From: a virus
Direction: 5' to 3' (one strand)
DNA length: 33,375 nt
IMG/VR virus record: IMGVR_UViG_3300046791_000071
Span: 1 to 33,375 of that record
Positions within the stretch are counted from its first letter, which is position 1. Each line of letters opens with the position of its first letter. The position numbers were made by a program, and so were the translations under genes. This document shows positions 8,017 to 17,351 of the stretch, piece after piece. The notes under the pieces are model-generated. The model was not told the origin of the DNA, made no database searches, and saw only the letters and a list, made by a program, of their open reading frames with translations.

Positions 8017-9503
8017 AGAAACTGTTCCTCACCCTTACCGTCTTACTGTGTAGTACGCTGTCTTACGCCCAGACGGCGACCAATGCCGACACGGTGAAGG
8101 TTAAGAAGGCCATCATCGAGAAGAATACGGCGCAAGCCACCTGGCCCGCCACCTCCCCGGCTGGACAGACGATGTTTGTCTCCGCTGGCGATACGGGCAT
8201 CTACGCCATCACGCCGAATGGATGGGTGAGGCTCGATAGTGCGGGTACGTCTACTGAGGTCTCTAGCGACACCACCATCAATGTGACCCTCGCAGGTATC
8301 ACCTACACCGTGAAGGTGGACACCACGGTAATCGAGACCATCAATAACTCGATCCTCCGGAGTGACACCACCATCAACGTAGTCTATTCCCCCGTTGGGC
8401 CGGATAGTGTCAAGGTGGACACGGTGGTCATCGCCACCAAGGCAGACCTCGATGCGGTGAGTGGATGGTACGGGTCTGGCGCGGACGGGGCAATCACCCC
8501 AGCCGCCGACACCACGCTCACCAGGGATATGCACGCGACGGATTTGACGCTCAACGCGGGCATTGACCTCTACCCCGCCGGGTATAGGATATTCGTCACC
8601 GGGACACTCACCATTGCGTCTACGGCTACCATCAACGACACCGGGGCTACTGGCGCGGCGGGCGCATCGGCCCCGGCCAACACCACCAATTCTACGGTCG
8701 GAGCGAGTGGGGCAAGCGGTGGGTCTACCACAGGGAAGGCTGATGGCTACCTTGTCCGAGCATCCACCGGGACTGTCGGCGGTGATGGGGGTGATGGAAG
8801 TGATGGTGGTGTGAGGGCTGGCACCAATGGCTCCAATGGTTCCACGTTCACCAACTGCATCGGGAGTGCGGGTGCCGCAGGTGGGGATGGTGGTGGGAAC
8901 GGCAATGAGGCAGGTGGTACTGGTGGACTCGCCGGTGCGTGTACCGCCCCGACAGCCGCAAGCGGCCTCCGCAAGGATGTGTTCACGCAGTACATCAACC
9001 GAGCCTTCGCGCCCGACTTCTCAGTGTTCGCCAACGCCTACCTTCCCATCCGTAGTGGCGGGGGCTCTGGCGGAGGAGCGGGTGGGGCGAGAGGCGTGTC
9101 CGGCACGTCCGGTGGTGGCTACTGTATCGGCGGTCACGGTGTGGGTGGATCGGCTGGGCAGAACGGCGGGATGATCTGGGTTGCGGCCAGGGTCATCTCC
9201 GGCACGGGGACGCTCACGGTACGTGGCGGTGTCGGTGGTGCGGGCGGGAACGGTGGCGCGGCATCAGGCGGGACAACGGCGAACGAGGCAGGTAATGGCG
9301 GCGGAGGAGGCGGTGGGGCAAACGGTGGGATGATTGTCATATTCTACCACCGAATCTCAGCGATCACAACGAACATCGCGGGTGGGACTGGTGGGGCTCC
9401 GGGCATCTCCGGTCTTGCCACGGGAACCGGCCCGGTACAGGCACAGCCGGGGATACAAGGTGGCACGGGGAACTCTGGGGTATTACTTCTCTTTAAATTC
9501 TAA
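8013..9503 (+). CDS. Exported glycine-rich adhesin-like tail protein
   Basis: The 496-residue product starts with a Sec signal peptide (MKK, hydrophobic core, SYA before Gln20). Residues 20-150 are Thr/Asp/Val-rich and contain repeated DTTINV units (SDTTINVTLAG and SDTTINVVYSP). From about residue 205 to the end it is glycine-rich with GGxGGxGG runs broken by short strands (GMIWVAARVISGTGTLTVRGG, GMIVIFYHRISAI). That resembles the polyglycine-helix sandwich of phage adhesin tips such as T-even gp38, which bind host receptors. The start is fixed by an ATGA overlap with the nozzle gene, so the signal peptide is genuinely at the N-terminus. Confidence 0.65.
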   Translation: MKKLFLTLTVLLCSTLSYAQTATNADTVKVKKAIIEKNTAQATWPATSPAGQTMFVSAGDTGIYAITPNGWVRLDSAGTSTEVSSDTTINVTLAGITYTVKVDTTVIETINNSILRSDTTINVVYSPVGPDSVKVDTVVIATKADLDAVSGWYGSGADGAITPAADTTLTRDMHATDLTLNAGIDLYPAGYRIFVTGTLTIASTATINDTGATGAAGASAPANTTNSTVGASGASGGSTTGKADGYLVRASTGTVGGDGGDGSDGGVRAGTNGSNGSTFTNCIGSAGAAGGDGGGNGNEAGGTGGLAGACTAPTAASGLRKDVFTQYINRAFAPDFSVFANAYLPIRSGGGSGGGAGGARGVSGTSGGGYCIGGHGVGGSAGQNGGMIWVAARVISGTGTLTVRGGVGGAGGNGGAASGGTTANEAGNGGGGGGGANGGMIVIFYHRISAITTNIAGGTGGAPGISGLATGTGPVQAQPGIQGGTGNSGVLLLFKF

Positions 9504-9844
9504 TGACCTATCGCCTGTACCAGCCCAACGATGAACCTGAAATCTGGCAACTCTGTAGAGATCGTGGTATCGCCACGCCATCAATCGGTATCTGCTTTGT
9601 GTCGGTGGGTGATGATGGAAAGATTAAGGGTTTTATCAACGGCGGACAAATTGGATTCGTTGAATCCATCGTTGCGGAAACTGCTATCAGCGCAGACCAC
9701 CTTCAGGGAATGTTAGAGGCCGTGTTGCTGGTGAACACGCAGACCTCGATACTTGTGGGAGTCACCAACCCGGCTGTCGGGAAAATCCTTGAACGCCAAG
9801 GATACGAACGGGTTGAACAAGAATTTTACATTAAAAAGAGGTAA
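9503..9844 (+). CDS. Short GNAT-like acetyltransferase domain protein
   Basis: This 113-residue protein has the outline of a compact GNAT fold: MTYRLYQPNDEPEIWQLCRDRG (strand and first helix), a central strand pair (GKIKGFINGG; GFVESIVAE), a helix (ADHLQGMLEAVLLVN) and the C-terminal 'VGKILERQGYERVEQEFYIKK' type ending, split here by a turn. The acetyl-CoA loop (Q/RxxGxG/A) is not clear, so catalytic activity is doubtful. Small GNAT-like genes often sit in podovirus tail operons, with unknown role. Its ATG overlaps the preceding stop by one base (TAATG). Row 9601-9660 has 27 G+C of 60, lower than nearby structural genes, which suggests separate acquisition. Confidence 0.6.
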   Translation: MTYRLYQPNDEPEIWQLCRDRGIATPSIGICFVSVGDDGKIKGFINGGQIGFVESIVAETAISADHLQGMLEAVLLVNTQTSILVGVTNPAVGKILERQGYERVEQEFYIKKR

Positions 9845-9846
9845 TT

Positions 9847-10434
9847 ATGGGCGGCAATCCTCGGGACAGTGGACTCGGCCAACTTCAAGGCTATATCCAG
9901 AACCTTCTCGACACCGGGCAGGGACAAATGAACCTGCGTGATGTCCCTACAACTCAGGGACTCAACGCGCTCACCAACCAATACTACAACGCGGGGAACG
10001 CCAACCTTGGCCGGGAGATTGACAAGGCTGGCCAACTCGGTGCGGCTAGGGGGTACTCGCAGGGGTTGTCCAACCCATTCGCCTACGCCCAGCGCGCGGA
10101 GAATGATGCCCGTAGTGGTCTCGGGAACCTTGAGGCGCAGAGGGCAGGACAGCTGATGCAGAACCCGCTTACCGCATACGGTCTCAAGTCTCAGGCGACC
10201 CAATACAACGCCAACCTCATCAATCAGTTGCTCGGGATGAAGGCTGGTGTCACCGGTCAACGCGAGGGGAATGTGGCGCAGGATGTCATCGGCAGCGTTA
10301 TCGGCGGGGCTGGGGAACTTCTCGGGCTTGGGTTCGGGGCTGGCGCAAAAACACCCGCTGGGGCACAGGCCGACCTTTACTCGATGACCCCGGAACAACG
10401 AGACGCCTACCGCAGAATGCACGGCGCGTACTAA
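9847..10434 (+). CDS. Internal virion / DNA-ejection-like protein (small)
   Basis: The 195-residue product is helical, Gln/Asn/Ala/Gly-rich and without signal peptide. It has a glycine-rich segment at about 140-165 (DVIGSVIGGAGELLGLGFGAG) that could insert in a membrane. This is the usual look of the small ejection proteins stored in podovirus heads (T7 gp14, P22 gp7). It starts two bases after the GNAT-like stop and precedes two further proteins of the same style, giving the small-middle-large order common for ejection proteins. Function is inferred from composition and order; there is no firm family match. Confidence 0.5.
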   Translation: MGGNPRDSGLGQLQGYIQNLLDTGQGQMNLRDVPTTQGLNALTNQYYNAGNANLGREIDKAGQLGAARGYSQGLSNPFAYAQRAENDARSGLGNLEAQRAGQLMQNPLTAYGLKSQATQYNANLINQLLGMKAGVTGQREGNVAQDVIGSVIGGAGELLGLGFGAGAKTPAGAQADLYSMTPEQRDAYRRMHGAY

Positions 10435-10443
10435 GGAGAAATA

Positions 10444-11304
10444 ATGCCTACTGGATTAGCGGGTGGAATTGAGCGCGGACTTGGCGGTATTGCCGCAGGT
10501 ATCCAATCTCGGAGAAAGTCACAGTCTGAGGAAGATGCTCGCAGGTTAGCGGCGCAATTCCTTCAGTCTTACGCCAAGAGTGGCAGAGACTTATCCCAAG
10601 CTGACCCTGCGAGTCTCGGTGCGTTCTTTGGAATACCGGGTGCGCTCTCGTTCCTCAATGAGCCCACACAGCCCCAGACAAAGACGACTGACCGTGGTTC
10701 GATGTATCAGAACGCTCAGGGGCAGTGGTTGCCGGTTGATCCGAACTACGAGAAATCTCAAGCATCTAGTCCACTGGCAAAACTCCTCCAAGAGAGGGAT
10801 GCGCTTCCAGCGGGGAGTCCACATCTCGCCACCTACGACGATGCCATCAAGCGTGCGGCGCAGGGGACTCCTAGCTACGGGACACTCGTTGGCCCCGACT
10901 ATCAATACTACGGCCTTGACCGCCACACTGGGCTTCCCACTGGTCCACTCGGGGTGAGTCGTCCACCCCCGGTTGGCGGGACTAGCCCAGAGGATAAGGC
11001 GAAGAAGGACTTGGAGGCTTTGAGGGAGAAGAAAACTGCCGAGGCATACCAGACCGGGCAGGCACTCTCTACCTTTGACTTCCAAATCCTCGCCAATCCC
11101 GGACTCGTTAACCAAGACACTAAACAGTGGATCAACCCTCAGACTGAGCAACAGTTTGTCACTCGGCGTCAATCGTACATCGACAAACTCAACGCACTCC
11201 AACAGGAGTTGCAGGACATTGAGACCAAACTGGGTGGGTCATTCAAGGCGAATCCAATCCAGAACTACAAATCCGCAGACTTCCAAATCACCCCCATCCA
11301 ATAG
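10444..11304 (+). CDS. Internal virion-like protein (middle)
   Basis: This 286-residue protein opens with MPTGLAGGIERGLGGIAAGIQSRRKSQSEEDARRLAAQFLQSYAKSG in spirit: a short Gly/Ala amphipathic stretch followed by a charged helix. A Gln/Pro-rich linker follows (about 75-200), then a coiled-coil C-terminus (about 235-270, with YIDKLNALQQELQDIETKLGG). The ribosome site AAGGAGA lies close before the ATG. Placement between two other internal-virion-like genes supports a role in the ejected core complex. No catalytic motif is visible. An alternative is a tail-associated chaperone. Confidence 0.5.
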   Translation: MPTGLAGGIERGLGGIAAGIQSRRKSQSEEDARRLAAQFLQSYAKSGRDLSQADPASLGAFFGIPGALSFLNEPTQPQTKTTDRGSMYQNAQGQWLPVDPNYEKSQASSPLAKLLQERDALPAGSPHLATYDDAIKRAAQGTPSYGTLVGPDYQYYGLDRHTGLPTGPLGVSRPPPVGGTSPEDKAKKDLEALREKKTAEAYQTGQALSTFDFQILANPGLVNQDTKQWINPQTEQQFVTRRQSYIDKLNALQQELQDIETKLGGSFKANPIQNYKSADFQITPIQ

Positions 11305-11311
11305 GGCGTAA

Positions 11312-13462
11312 TTGGGACAGCAATATAAAATAGTAAACCCCGCAACGGGGAAAGAGATCATCGTCGATTGGCCCTATGACCATCCTCCCACGCAAGAGGA
11401 CGCGGCCAACTTCTTTGGGGCCAAGAAGAAGCGGACATTCTCTGATGTTGTATCCGAACCTGGGGCCAAACTCAACGAAGGCGTCAGCCAGCTTGGGTCT
11501 AACCCCGTTGCTGGGCTCGCCAACATCGCGCAGGGAGTCGGTAGTACCGCCGCCCTTCCGCTGACCGCCGCAGATTACGGCCTGCGTCAACTCGGCCCCG
11601 TCGGTGAGGCTACCGCCAACGCTGTTGCGCTCCCGTTCAACGCCATTGCCTCTCTTGTTAGGGGTGGCGAAGGTGCGATACAGAAGGGGGTTGATGCGGC
11701 TGGGGTTCCAGAGAGTGTCCAGAATCTCGGGATGTCTCCCGAGAAGGCGAAAGAGGCGGCTGGTGCAATGTCTGGCGTGAACCAGATGGCCGCACAGTTT
11801 CTCGCCGGGAAAGCCGCCGAACCGATTGTCCCTACCACTCCCAAAACTCTCACCGGAGAAGCCGTACAATCCACACCCAAGCCAGCCGTTGACCCGGTTG
11901 TGAGCAAAGTCACCGAGGCGATCAAGGTCGCACAGCCACTTCGCGGACAGCAGGAAGCCCTCTACACCAGGGAGCGGGGGAAGCGCATAGGAATGGCTGA
12001 GACTGAATTCGGGAAAAAGGGTGGCGAGGCTGGGGCGCGTGTCGCAATGTCCAAGCTCGGTGGCGAACTCCCCAAGGTTCAGTTTGATCCACTGCGCGAC
12101 AAGATCACACAGGCGGAACTCGATCACCTTTTCAACATCGTCCAATCGAGCGACAAGATTGGACTCTGGGACAGACCTCCGGCGATTGACGCCCTCAACA
12201 AACTCTTTACACAAGATGGGACGATGGTCCCCAACCAGTCCCAACTGGCTATCCTTGAAAAGGTGTTTGGCTCGGAGTTCGTCAACGAGATTGCCAATAA
12301 GCGTTCTACTTGGGAGAAGGTCAAAGCCAACGCAATGGATGTGGCGAATACCCCGCGAACGATTATGTCCTCGTTCGATATGAGTATGCCCCTGCGTCAG
12401 ACGGTAGTGCAGACGTTCGCCCACCCCATCAAGACTCTCGGCGCGTGGAAAGAGATGCACCGCTCATTTGTCTCGGACGCGGCGTTCAAACAGGTGTCCG
12501 AGGAAATCCACAATCGCCCGACCGCCCCACTCTACGACCGGTTCAAACTCGACATCATCGACCCGAAGGAACTCCACGGCCCACTCCTCAAGCGCGAGGA
12601 GGCGTTTATGTCGCATCTTGCATACAATATACCGGGGATAGGGCACATCATCCGCGCTTCCTCTCGGGCGGCGCACACGATGGTCAACAAGGTTCGCGCC
12701 GATCTATTCGATGCTGGCGTGGCCGAGTTCCAGAGGGCCGGGCTCACCCCGGAGAACGCCCCGGCAGAGTATAGGTCTCTCGCTAACTGGCTCAACATCA
12801 CCACGGGTCGCGGTAGCCTTGGTCAGTTCCAGAGGTTCGCACCCGCGCTCAACGCTACCCTGTTCTCCCCGCGCCTGTTGGCGTCGAGGTTCCAATTCCT
12901 GAATCCAGCCACCTATGCTCAGATGGCTCCCGCGGCGAGGAAGATGGCAATTACTGACGCCATCAAGTTCTCGACAACCGCCGCCGCCATCCTCTCCACC
13001 GCCAACTATGCCGGGCTTGCCAAGGTAAAGACAGACCCACTCAGTTCCGACTTCCTCAAGATGAGGGTGGGGCAGACGAGGGTTGACCCACTCGGCGGGT
13101 TCTCGCAGATAATGAGGTTCTTTTCTCAGGCCGCGATGGGTGAGCGCACCAACCTTAGTGGGCAGACCAGTAAAGTCCCCCGCTCGGAGGTTGTCGGACG
13201 GTTCGCTGAAAGCAAGTTGAACCCCCAGGTTGGCCTACTCTGGGACTGGATGAAGGGTAGGGACTTCCAGGGTGAACCATTCAACGTCACCAACGAGGCG
13301 GTGCAGAATCTCACACCACTCTATCTCCAAGATGTCTATGATGCCGTTCACAACTCCAACGATCCGGTGATTCAGGGGCTCCTCACCGTCCCCGGATTCT
13401 ATGGTGCTGGCGTCCAGACGTATAAGCAGAAAGCGAAAGCCCCCTCGGGGAGTCCTCGCTAG
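11312..13462 (+). CDS. Large internal virion / ejection-like protein, TTG start
   Basis: The 716-residue product has an N-terminal 'YKIVNPATGKEIIVDWP-HPPTQEDAANFF' block (residues 5-36 with a gap), a short motif that opens many phage internal-virion and transglycosylase proteins. The rest is Ala-rich helical and contains KTxGAWKEMHRSF (about 371-383) and MAPAARKMAITDAIKFSTTAAAI near residue 540. No lysozyme Glu motif is obvious. TTG at 11312 is chosen because the next in-frame ATG would delete the conserved N-terminal block; AGGG lies a few bases before it. It starts eight bases after the preceding stop and its own stop overlaps the fibre start (TAGTG). Confidence 0.6.
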   Translation: MGQQYKIVNPATGKEIIVDWPYDHPPTQEDAANFFGAKKKRTFSDVVSEPGAKLNEGVSQLGSNPVAGLANIAQGVGSTAALPLTAADYGLRQLGPVGEATANAVALPFNAIASLVRGGEGAIQKGVDAAGVPESVQNLGMSPEKAKEAAGAMSGVNQMAAQFLAGKAAEPIVPTTPKTLTGEAVQSTPKPAVDPVVSKVTEAIKVAQPLRGQQEALYTRERGKRIGMAETEFGKKGGEAGARVAMSKLGGELPKVQFDPLRDKITQAELDHLFNIVQSSDKIGLWDRPPAIDALNKLFTQDGTMVPNQSQLAILEKVFGSEFVNEIANKRSTWEKVKANAMDVANTPRTIMSSFDMSMPLRQTVVQTFAHPIKTLGAWKEMHRSFVSDAAFKQVSEEIHNRPTAPLYDRFKLDIIDPKELHGPLLKREEAFMSHLAYNIPGIGHIIRASSRAAHTMVNKVRADLFDAGVAEFQRAGLTPENAPAEYRSLANWLNITTGRGSLGQFQRFAPALNATLFSPRLLASRFQFLNPATYAQMAPAARKMAITDAIKFSTTAAAILSTANYAGLAKVKTDPLSSDFLKMRVGQTRVDPLGGFSQIMRFFSQAAMGERTNLSGQTSKVPRSEVVGRFAESKLNPQVGLLWDWMKGRDFQGEPFNVTNEAVQNLTPLYLQDVYDAVHNSNDPVIQGLLTVPGFYGAGVQTYKQKAKAPSGSPR

Positions 13463-16215
13463 TGCCCAACCTCTACCACCCCTCCCCTCTCCCACGCAAG
13501 GGACTTGTTGAGCTTGCCAACCAACTCGAAATGGAGTTGGCTGTCATCTCCAAGTTGCTCAACGTCCCTCCGGTTGCATCGACCTCCACCACTACGATAG
13601 TCTCTAGCGGTAGTGGCGGCTCATCGGTGACGGTGAGTGACGAGCAGATTATGGATGTGGTGGCCGCGCTCATCGCAGATGGGGACAACCTCGCCTGGAC
13701 GTATGATGATGCCGCGGACACCCTCACCGGCAATGTCACAGGTGACGCCCTCACCAAGAGTGATGACACAAACGTCACCCTGACACTCACGGGGACTCCG
13801 GCCACAGCGTTGCTTGAGGCGGTAAACCTTGGACTCGGGTGGACTGGTACGTTGGCTGATGCTCGGCTGTCCACTACCGCCGTCACACCGGGAACCTACG
13901 GCTCGGCCACAGAGGTAGGACAATTCACCGTTGGTGCAACTGGCCGCATCACCTTTGCCCAGAATGTCACCATCTCCGGCGTTGCGCCATCAGCCCACAA
14001 CCTCCTCTCGGCCTCACACGGTGACACGGTTGCCAACACGGTCTCAAGGGGTAGCCTCATTTATGGCAACTCCACCCCCGCGTGGGATGAGTTGGTGATT
14101 GGCGCGGCCAATAGACTCCTGCGCTCAGATGGCACAGATGCTTCGTGGGCGCAGGTTGCCCTCGCCACAGATGTGTCCGGCGTCCTCCCGATGGCGAATG
14201 GGGGGAGCAACAAGGCCCTCACCGCTAGTGCGGGTGGGATGGTGTGGACTGATAGCGATTCGATGGAGGTACTTGCGGGTACAGCCACCGCAGGGTTGGC
14301 GTTGGTGTCTGGTGCATCAGCCACGCCTTCGTGGTTCACGCCTACGGCGGGGAGCGTGTTGTTTGCTGGTACGGGTGGCATACTCGCGCAGGATAACGCC
14401 ACATTCTACTTTGATGACACTAACGACATTCTCCACGTTGGGAACATAGACTCTACCGCCACACAGGGGCGCGTGAGAATCTACGGGACGAACACTGTCA
14501 CTGGCGTCCTCCGCGTTCGGACGATGGCGACAAATGCGGCGATTGGTGGTGGGGTGATACTCTATCACAACAATGCCGCAGAAGCACTCGCCGCGGCTAA
14601 TGATCGGCTGGGGTATATTATCTTCGGCAGTATCGACGCCGGAACGGTACGCAATGGTGGGTCGTTTGAGATGCTGGCGGACGGCGCATATAGTTCAACC
14701 TCCGCACCGACTAGGGCTAGAATCCTCACGGCCACCACGGGGTCACTTACCCGCGTAGAGCGGATGCTGTGGGATTCCGTTGGCAATGTTGGCCTCGGTC
14801 AATCCACATTCGGCACAAGTGCGGTCAAGGTATTTGCGATTGGCGAGGGTACCGCCCCGTCCACTTCCCCCACCAATGCAATTCAGATGTGGTCGGCGGA
14901 TTACAGTGGCGGGGCAGTCAATGGGCTGAACCTCCGCTCCGAGGATGGCACACTACACCACATTGGCACCTTCGTCAGCCACGGCCACCTCAACCCCACG
15001 CATATGTTGGAGGCGACCGGGGCCATCCTCAACACCACCTACTCCCGCGTTGGATCGCTCACCTCACCCACCAATGTGACAGCGGGTGACGCCACGGTGT
15101 CCCGGTTGTCCATCGGCAACAAGGCATTTGGTACAAGCGCCACGTTGGGGTTGGTGTGGGAGAGTGGAGTGGCCCCAAGTGCTGCACATCCCACTGATGC
15201 GGTGCAAATGTGGGTGGCTGATAGGACTGCGGGTGCGGCGGGGTTGTTCCTGCGTAGTGAGAACGGTGTCTCGTATGTACTTGCGGATAGGTCTGGGTTT
15301 GGTACCACCACTCCGACATATCTCAATACGTTCTACAGAAATGATTCCGCGGTAGACCCCCAACTTTCCATTGAGCAGGATGGTTCGGGTGACGCGGTGA
15401 TCCACTGGTCGTTGACCGGGGTATCGGATTATATGATGGGCCTCGACCAGTCGGACGGAAACAAACTCAAAATTGTGGCGAGTTCGACCGATGTTGGCGC
15501 AGGGACAGCCTTACTCACGATAGTTGGGAACCCGCTATTCGGCATATTCACGGATACACCCTCATCCCTCCTCCACGTTGGCACATCGGGAACGGTGGGC
15601 CATCTGCGGATGGATGGTATCGCGGGTGATCCTGGCACAGTCACCGCTGGCGACTTATGGTACAACACCACACAGAAGTCGATGAGGTACGGCACCACCG
15701 TGGGGACACACGGTGCGGTGGGGGTGGTGTATTCCAACACGGCGGACTCAAACGTAGTGGACACGGCTGGCGAGGAGGACTTCAACACCCAGTTCACCTT
15801 CCCCGCCAATTCACTCACGGTGGGGAAGAAGATCAGGGTGTCGGCGTGGGGTAGGTTTAGTTGCAATAATGCGTCACCGACGGTGGCGATTAAAATATAT
15901 CTTGGCACAAATGAATTAACTCAGCTAGCCAACGTTTCAGTATCTCCCGGTGTGGCGCAAACACACGCCGCGTTTAGAGTTGACGCCCTAATCACCGTAG
16001 TGTCCGTGGGAGCATCCGGCACGGTGATTGGAAGCACGGATGTGAATTATGTTAACCAAGGGAGGCTAACTAACAGGAACTCCACATCTGGGGGGACTAC
16101 AGTGGTAGATACAACTGCTACCGCCCTCCTCAAACTCAGTGGTACGTGGTCATCTACTGGAGGTGGGGTAAATGTTATGGTTATTCAACAAATGTATATT
16201 GAAGTTCTCGACTAA
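13462..16215 (+). CDS. Tail fibre protein, GTG start
   Basis: This 917-residue protein has a helical N-terminus (ELANQLEMELAVISKLL, about 15-32) followed by fibre-type repeats. A YGSATEVGQFTVGATGRIT block near 147-165 is widespread in phage fibres. Two copies of a 'FGTSA...AP...PT(N/D)A(I/V)QMW.AD' module begin near residues 450 and 556 and carry LRSEDG/LRSENG. The last ~150 residues form a separate strand-rich domain, probably the receptor-binding tip. GTG at 13462 overlaps the preceding stop by one base. G+C falls in the tip (29, 27 and 23 of 60 in rows 15901, 16021 and 16141, against 33 in row 14761), which suggests module exchange. Confidence 0.8.
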   Translation: MPNLYHPSPLPRKGLVELANQLEMELAVISKLLNVPPVASTSTTTIVSSGSGGSSVTVSDEQIMDVVAALIADGDNLAWTYDDAADTLTGNVTGDALTKSDDTNVTLTLTGTPATALLEAVNLGLGWTGTLADARLSTTAVTPGTYGSATEVGQFTVGATGRITFAQNVTISGVAPSAHNLLSASHGDTVANTVSRGSLIYGNSTPAWDELVIGAANRLLRSDGTDASWAQVALATDVSGVLPMANGGSNKALTASAGGMVWTDSDSMEVLAGTATAGLALVSGASATPSWFTPTAGSVLFAGTGGILAQDNATFYFDDTNDILHVGNIDSTATQGRVRIYGTNTVTGVLRVRTMATNAAIGGGVILYHNNAAEALAAANDRLGYIIFGSIDAGTVRNGGSFEMLADGAYSSTSAPTRARILTATTGSLTRVERMLWDSVGNVGLGQSTFGTSAVKVFAIGEGTAPSTSPTNAIQMWSADYSGGAVNGLNLRSEDGTLHHIGTFVSHGHLNPTHMLEATGAILNTTYSRVGSLTSPTNVTAGDATVSRLSIGNKAFGTSATLGLVWESGVAPSAAHPTDAVQMWVADRTAGAAGLFLRSENGVSYVLADRSGFGTTTPTYLNTFYRNDSAVDPQLSIEQDGSGDAVIHWSLTGVSDYMMGLDQSDGNKLKIVASSTDVGAGTALLTIVGNPLFGIFTDTPSSLLHVGTSGTVGHLRMDGIAGDPGTVTAGDLWYNTTQKSMRYGTTVGTHGAVGVVYSNTADSNVVDTAGEEDFNTQFTFPANSLTVGKKIRVSAWGRFSCNNASPTVAIKIYLGTNELTQLANVSVSPGVAQTHAAFRVDALITVVSVGASGTVIGSTDVNYVNQGRLTNRNSTSGGTTVVDTTATALLKLSGTWSSTGGGVNVMVIQQMYIEVLD

Positions 16216-16237
16216 CTAACCTCTAATAGGAGAGTCA

Positions 16238-16645
16238 ATGAAATACCTTTTTGCAATTCTCGTCATTCTTTCTATCTTTGGGTGTCAGGAATCAACAATC
16301 CCGGTGGGTGCTGATTTCTCATATAAGCCCGCCCCCACAGGCCCCCCGGTCAACTTCAACTTCTACTGGGATTCTGAGAGTGGGTCGGGATGGGGTGGTT
16401 ATGTTGCCATCGGAGCTACCTGCCTCGCCAATGAAATCACGGTAGTGACTGGCGGGGTGGTGTACCAATTCGCGGTTGAGAGTGGGAACATCTTCAACGC
16501 GGGGGACATCCTCGAAGGTACCACCTCCGGTCAGGTGTTCACCGTGACGAAGAATGGCGCACCGACCAACCTCACCATCGACATTGGCACCACACCGGGT
16601 GAGTCTGCCGTCATTGGAGTTCACATCGTTTATATGACACCGTAA
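16238..16645 (+). CDS. Lipoprotein encoded after the tail fibre
   Basis: The 135-residue product has a type II signal peptide: MKY, hydrophobic core (LFAILVILSI) and lipobox I-F-G-C with Cys16. The mature part is Pro/Gly/Thr-rich, with strand-like segments (CLANEITVVTGGVVYQFAVESGN; VFTVTKNGAP). A lipid-anchored protein made late in infection could sit in the outer membrane and mask the receptor against released phage or superinfection, like the T5 Llp lipoprotein, which is also encoded next to the receptor-binding gene. That role is inferred from signal and position only. The ribosome site AGGAG is well placed before the ATG. Confidence 0.65.
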   Translation: MKYLFAILVILSIFGCQESTIPVGADFSYKPAPTGPPVNFNFYWDSESGSGWGGYVAIGATCLANEITVVTGGVVYQFAVESGNIFNAGDILEGTTSGQVFTVTKNGAPTNLTIDIGTTPGESAVIGVHIVYMTP

Positions 16646-16684
16646 GCTACGCGGTTAATCACTAATCACACAAAGGAGAGATAT

Positions 16685-17086
16685 ATGCCTAAATTCACCG
16701 TTGCAGAGTTCCTTGAAAAGGTTCCCGCGTTGTCCAAGTTGGGCAACCCACCGCCCAACACGGTAGACATCTACACTGGATTTAAGCTGGGGGACTTCAT
16801 GGAGGCGGCACAGAAGAAGTCCGCTGACATCGAGAAAGCACGTAGGGCCATTGTGGACAAGTACCTCGACAAGGAGACCAAGGGTATCCCCGAGGGGAAG
16901 ATGGAAGCCTACAAGGTGGAGAGTGAGGAGTTCTTAGCCGGTGAGGTGGTGTTGCCTAATGTGGAGCCACCCATCCCGCTGGCGAAGTTGGACAAAGTAG
17001 GGTTTTCGCCCCTCGAACTCCTTGCGATCAGGTTCCTGCTGAAGGATGTGCCGGAACCGGAAGTGAAGGAAAAGGGGGGTGCCTAA
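16685..17086 (+). CDS. Conserved-type phage protein, unknown role
   Basis: This 133-residue acidic/basic protein contains a central helix (DFMEAAQKKSADIEKARRAIVDKYLDKE, in part, about 36-63) followed by ESEEFLAGEVVLPNVEPPIPLAKL. The pattern 'ARxxIVxKY ... EFxxExVxLPxVxxPIPLxxL' resembles small phage proteins such as the DUF1617 group, but this is only a likeness. No signal peptide or membrane span is present. It has a strong AAAGGAGAG ribosome site. It sits between the fibre/lipoprotein genes and the small membrane proteins of the presumed lysis region. Function unknown. Confidence 0.6.
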   Translation: MPKFTVAEFLEKVPALSKLGNPPPNTVDIYTGFKLGDFMEAAQKKSADIEKARRAIVDKYLDKETKGIPEGKMEAYKVESEEFLAGEVVLPNVEPPIPLAKLDKVGFSPLELLAIRFLLKDVPEPEVKEKGGA

Positions 17087-17090
17087 TCTT

Positions 17091-17351
17091 ATGGTACAGG
17101 GGAATGGAAATGGTGGGGTAGTGGTGAACAAGTGGCTCTGGGTCGGCGTACTATCCCTGATTGGTATTCTCCTGTCCATCATCGGAGTCTACGGGAAGTC
17201 CTCATTGGACGACATCGAGCGGCTGAAGGTCTCATTGCAGGCGAATGAAATTGTAGACGCCCGCCAGGATGAGAAATTCGAGTCCATCAAGGAAACATTA
17301 GTGAGGATGGAGGCGACGCTGAACACGCTCAATGGGAGGTCGTGGAAATGA
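17091..17351 (+). CDS. Single-span membrane protein with coiled coil
   Basis: The 86-residue product has one membrane span at about residues 15-34 (WLWVGVLSLIGILLSIIGVYG) followed by a charged coiled-coil tail (LDDIERLKVSLQANEI..DARQDEKFESIKETLVRMEATLN). This one-span-plus-coil layout occurs in phage holin accessory proteins and inner-membrane spanins. ATG 17091 is preferred over GTG 17079, because the purine-rich run 17069-17079 (AAGGAAAAGGGGGG) overlaps the GTG but lies about 11 bases before the ATG. It is followed by another small membrane protein, with an ATGA overlap. Confidence 0.6.
   Translation: MVQGNGNGGVVVNKWLWVGVLSLIGILLSIIGVYGKSSLDDIERLKVSLQANEIVDARQDEKFESIKETLVRMEATLNTLNGRSWK

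Noticed and set aside
11288-12460. 390-residue antisense open frame under the large internal virion gene
   Set aside because: Composition (Arg, His, Gly-rich) is that of a shadow frame in GC-biased DNA; the sense frame has clear internal-virion features and coupled ends.
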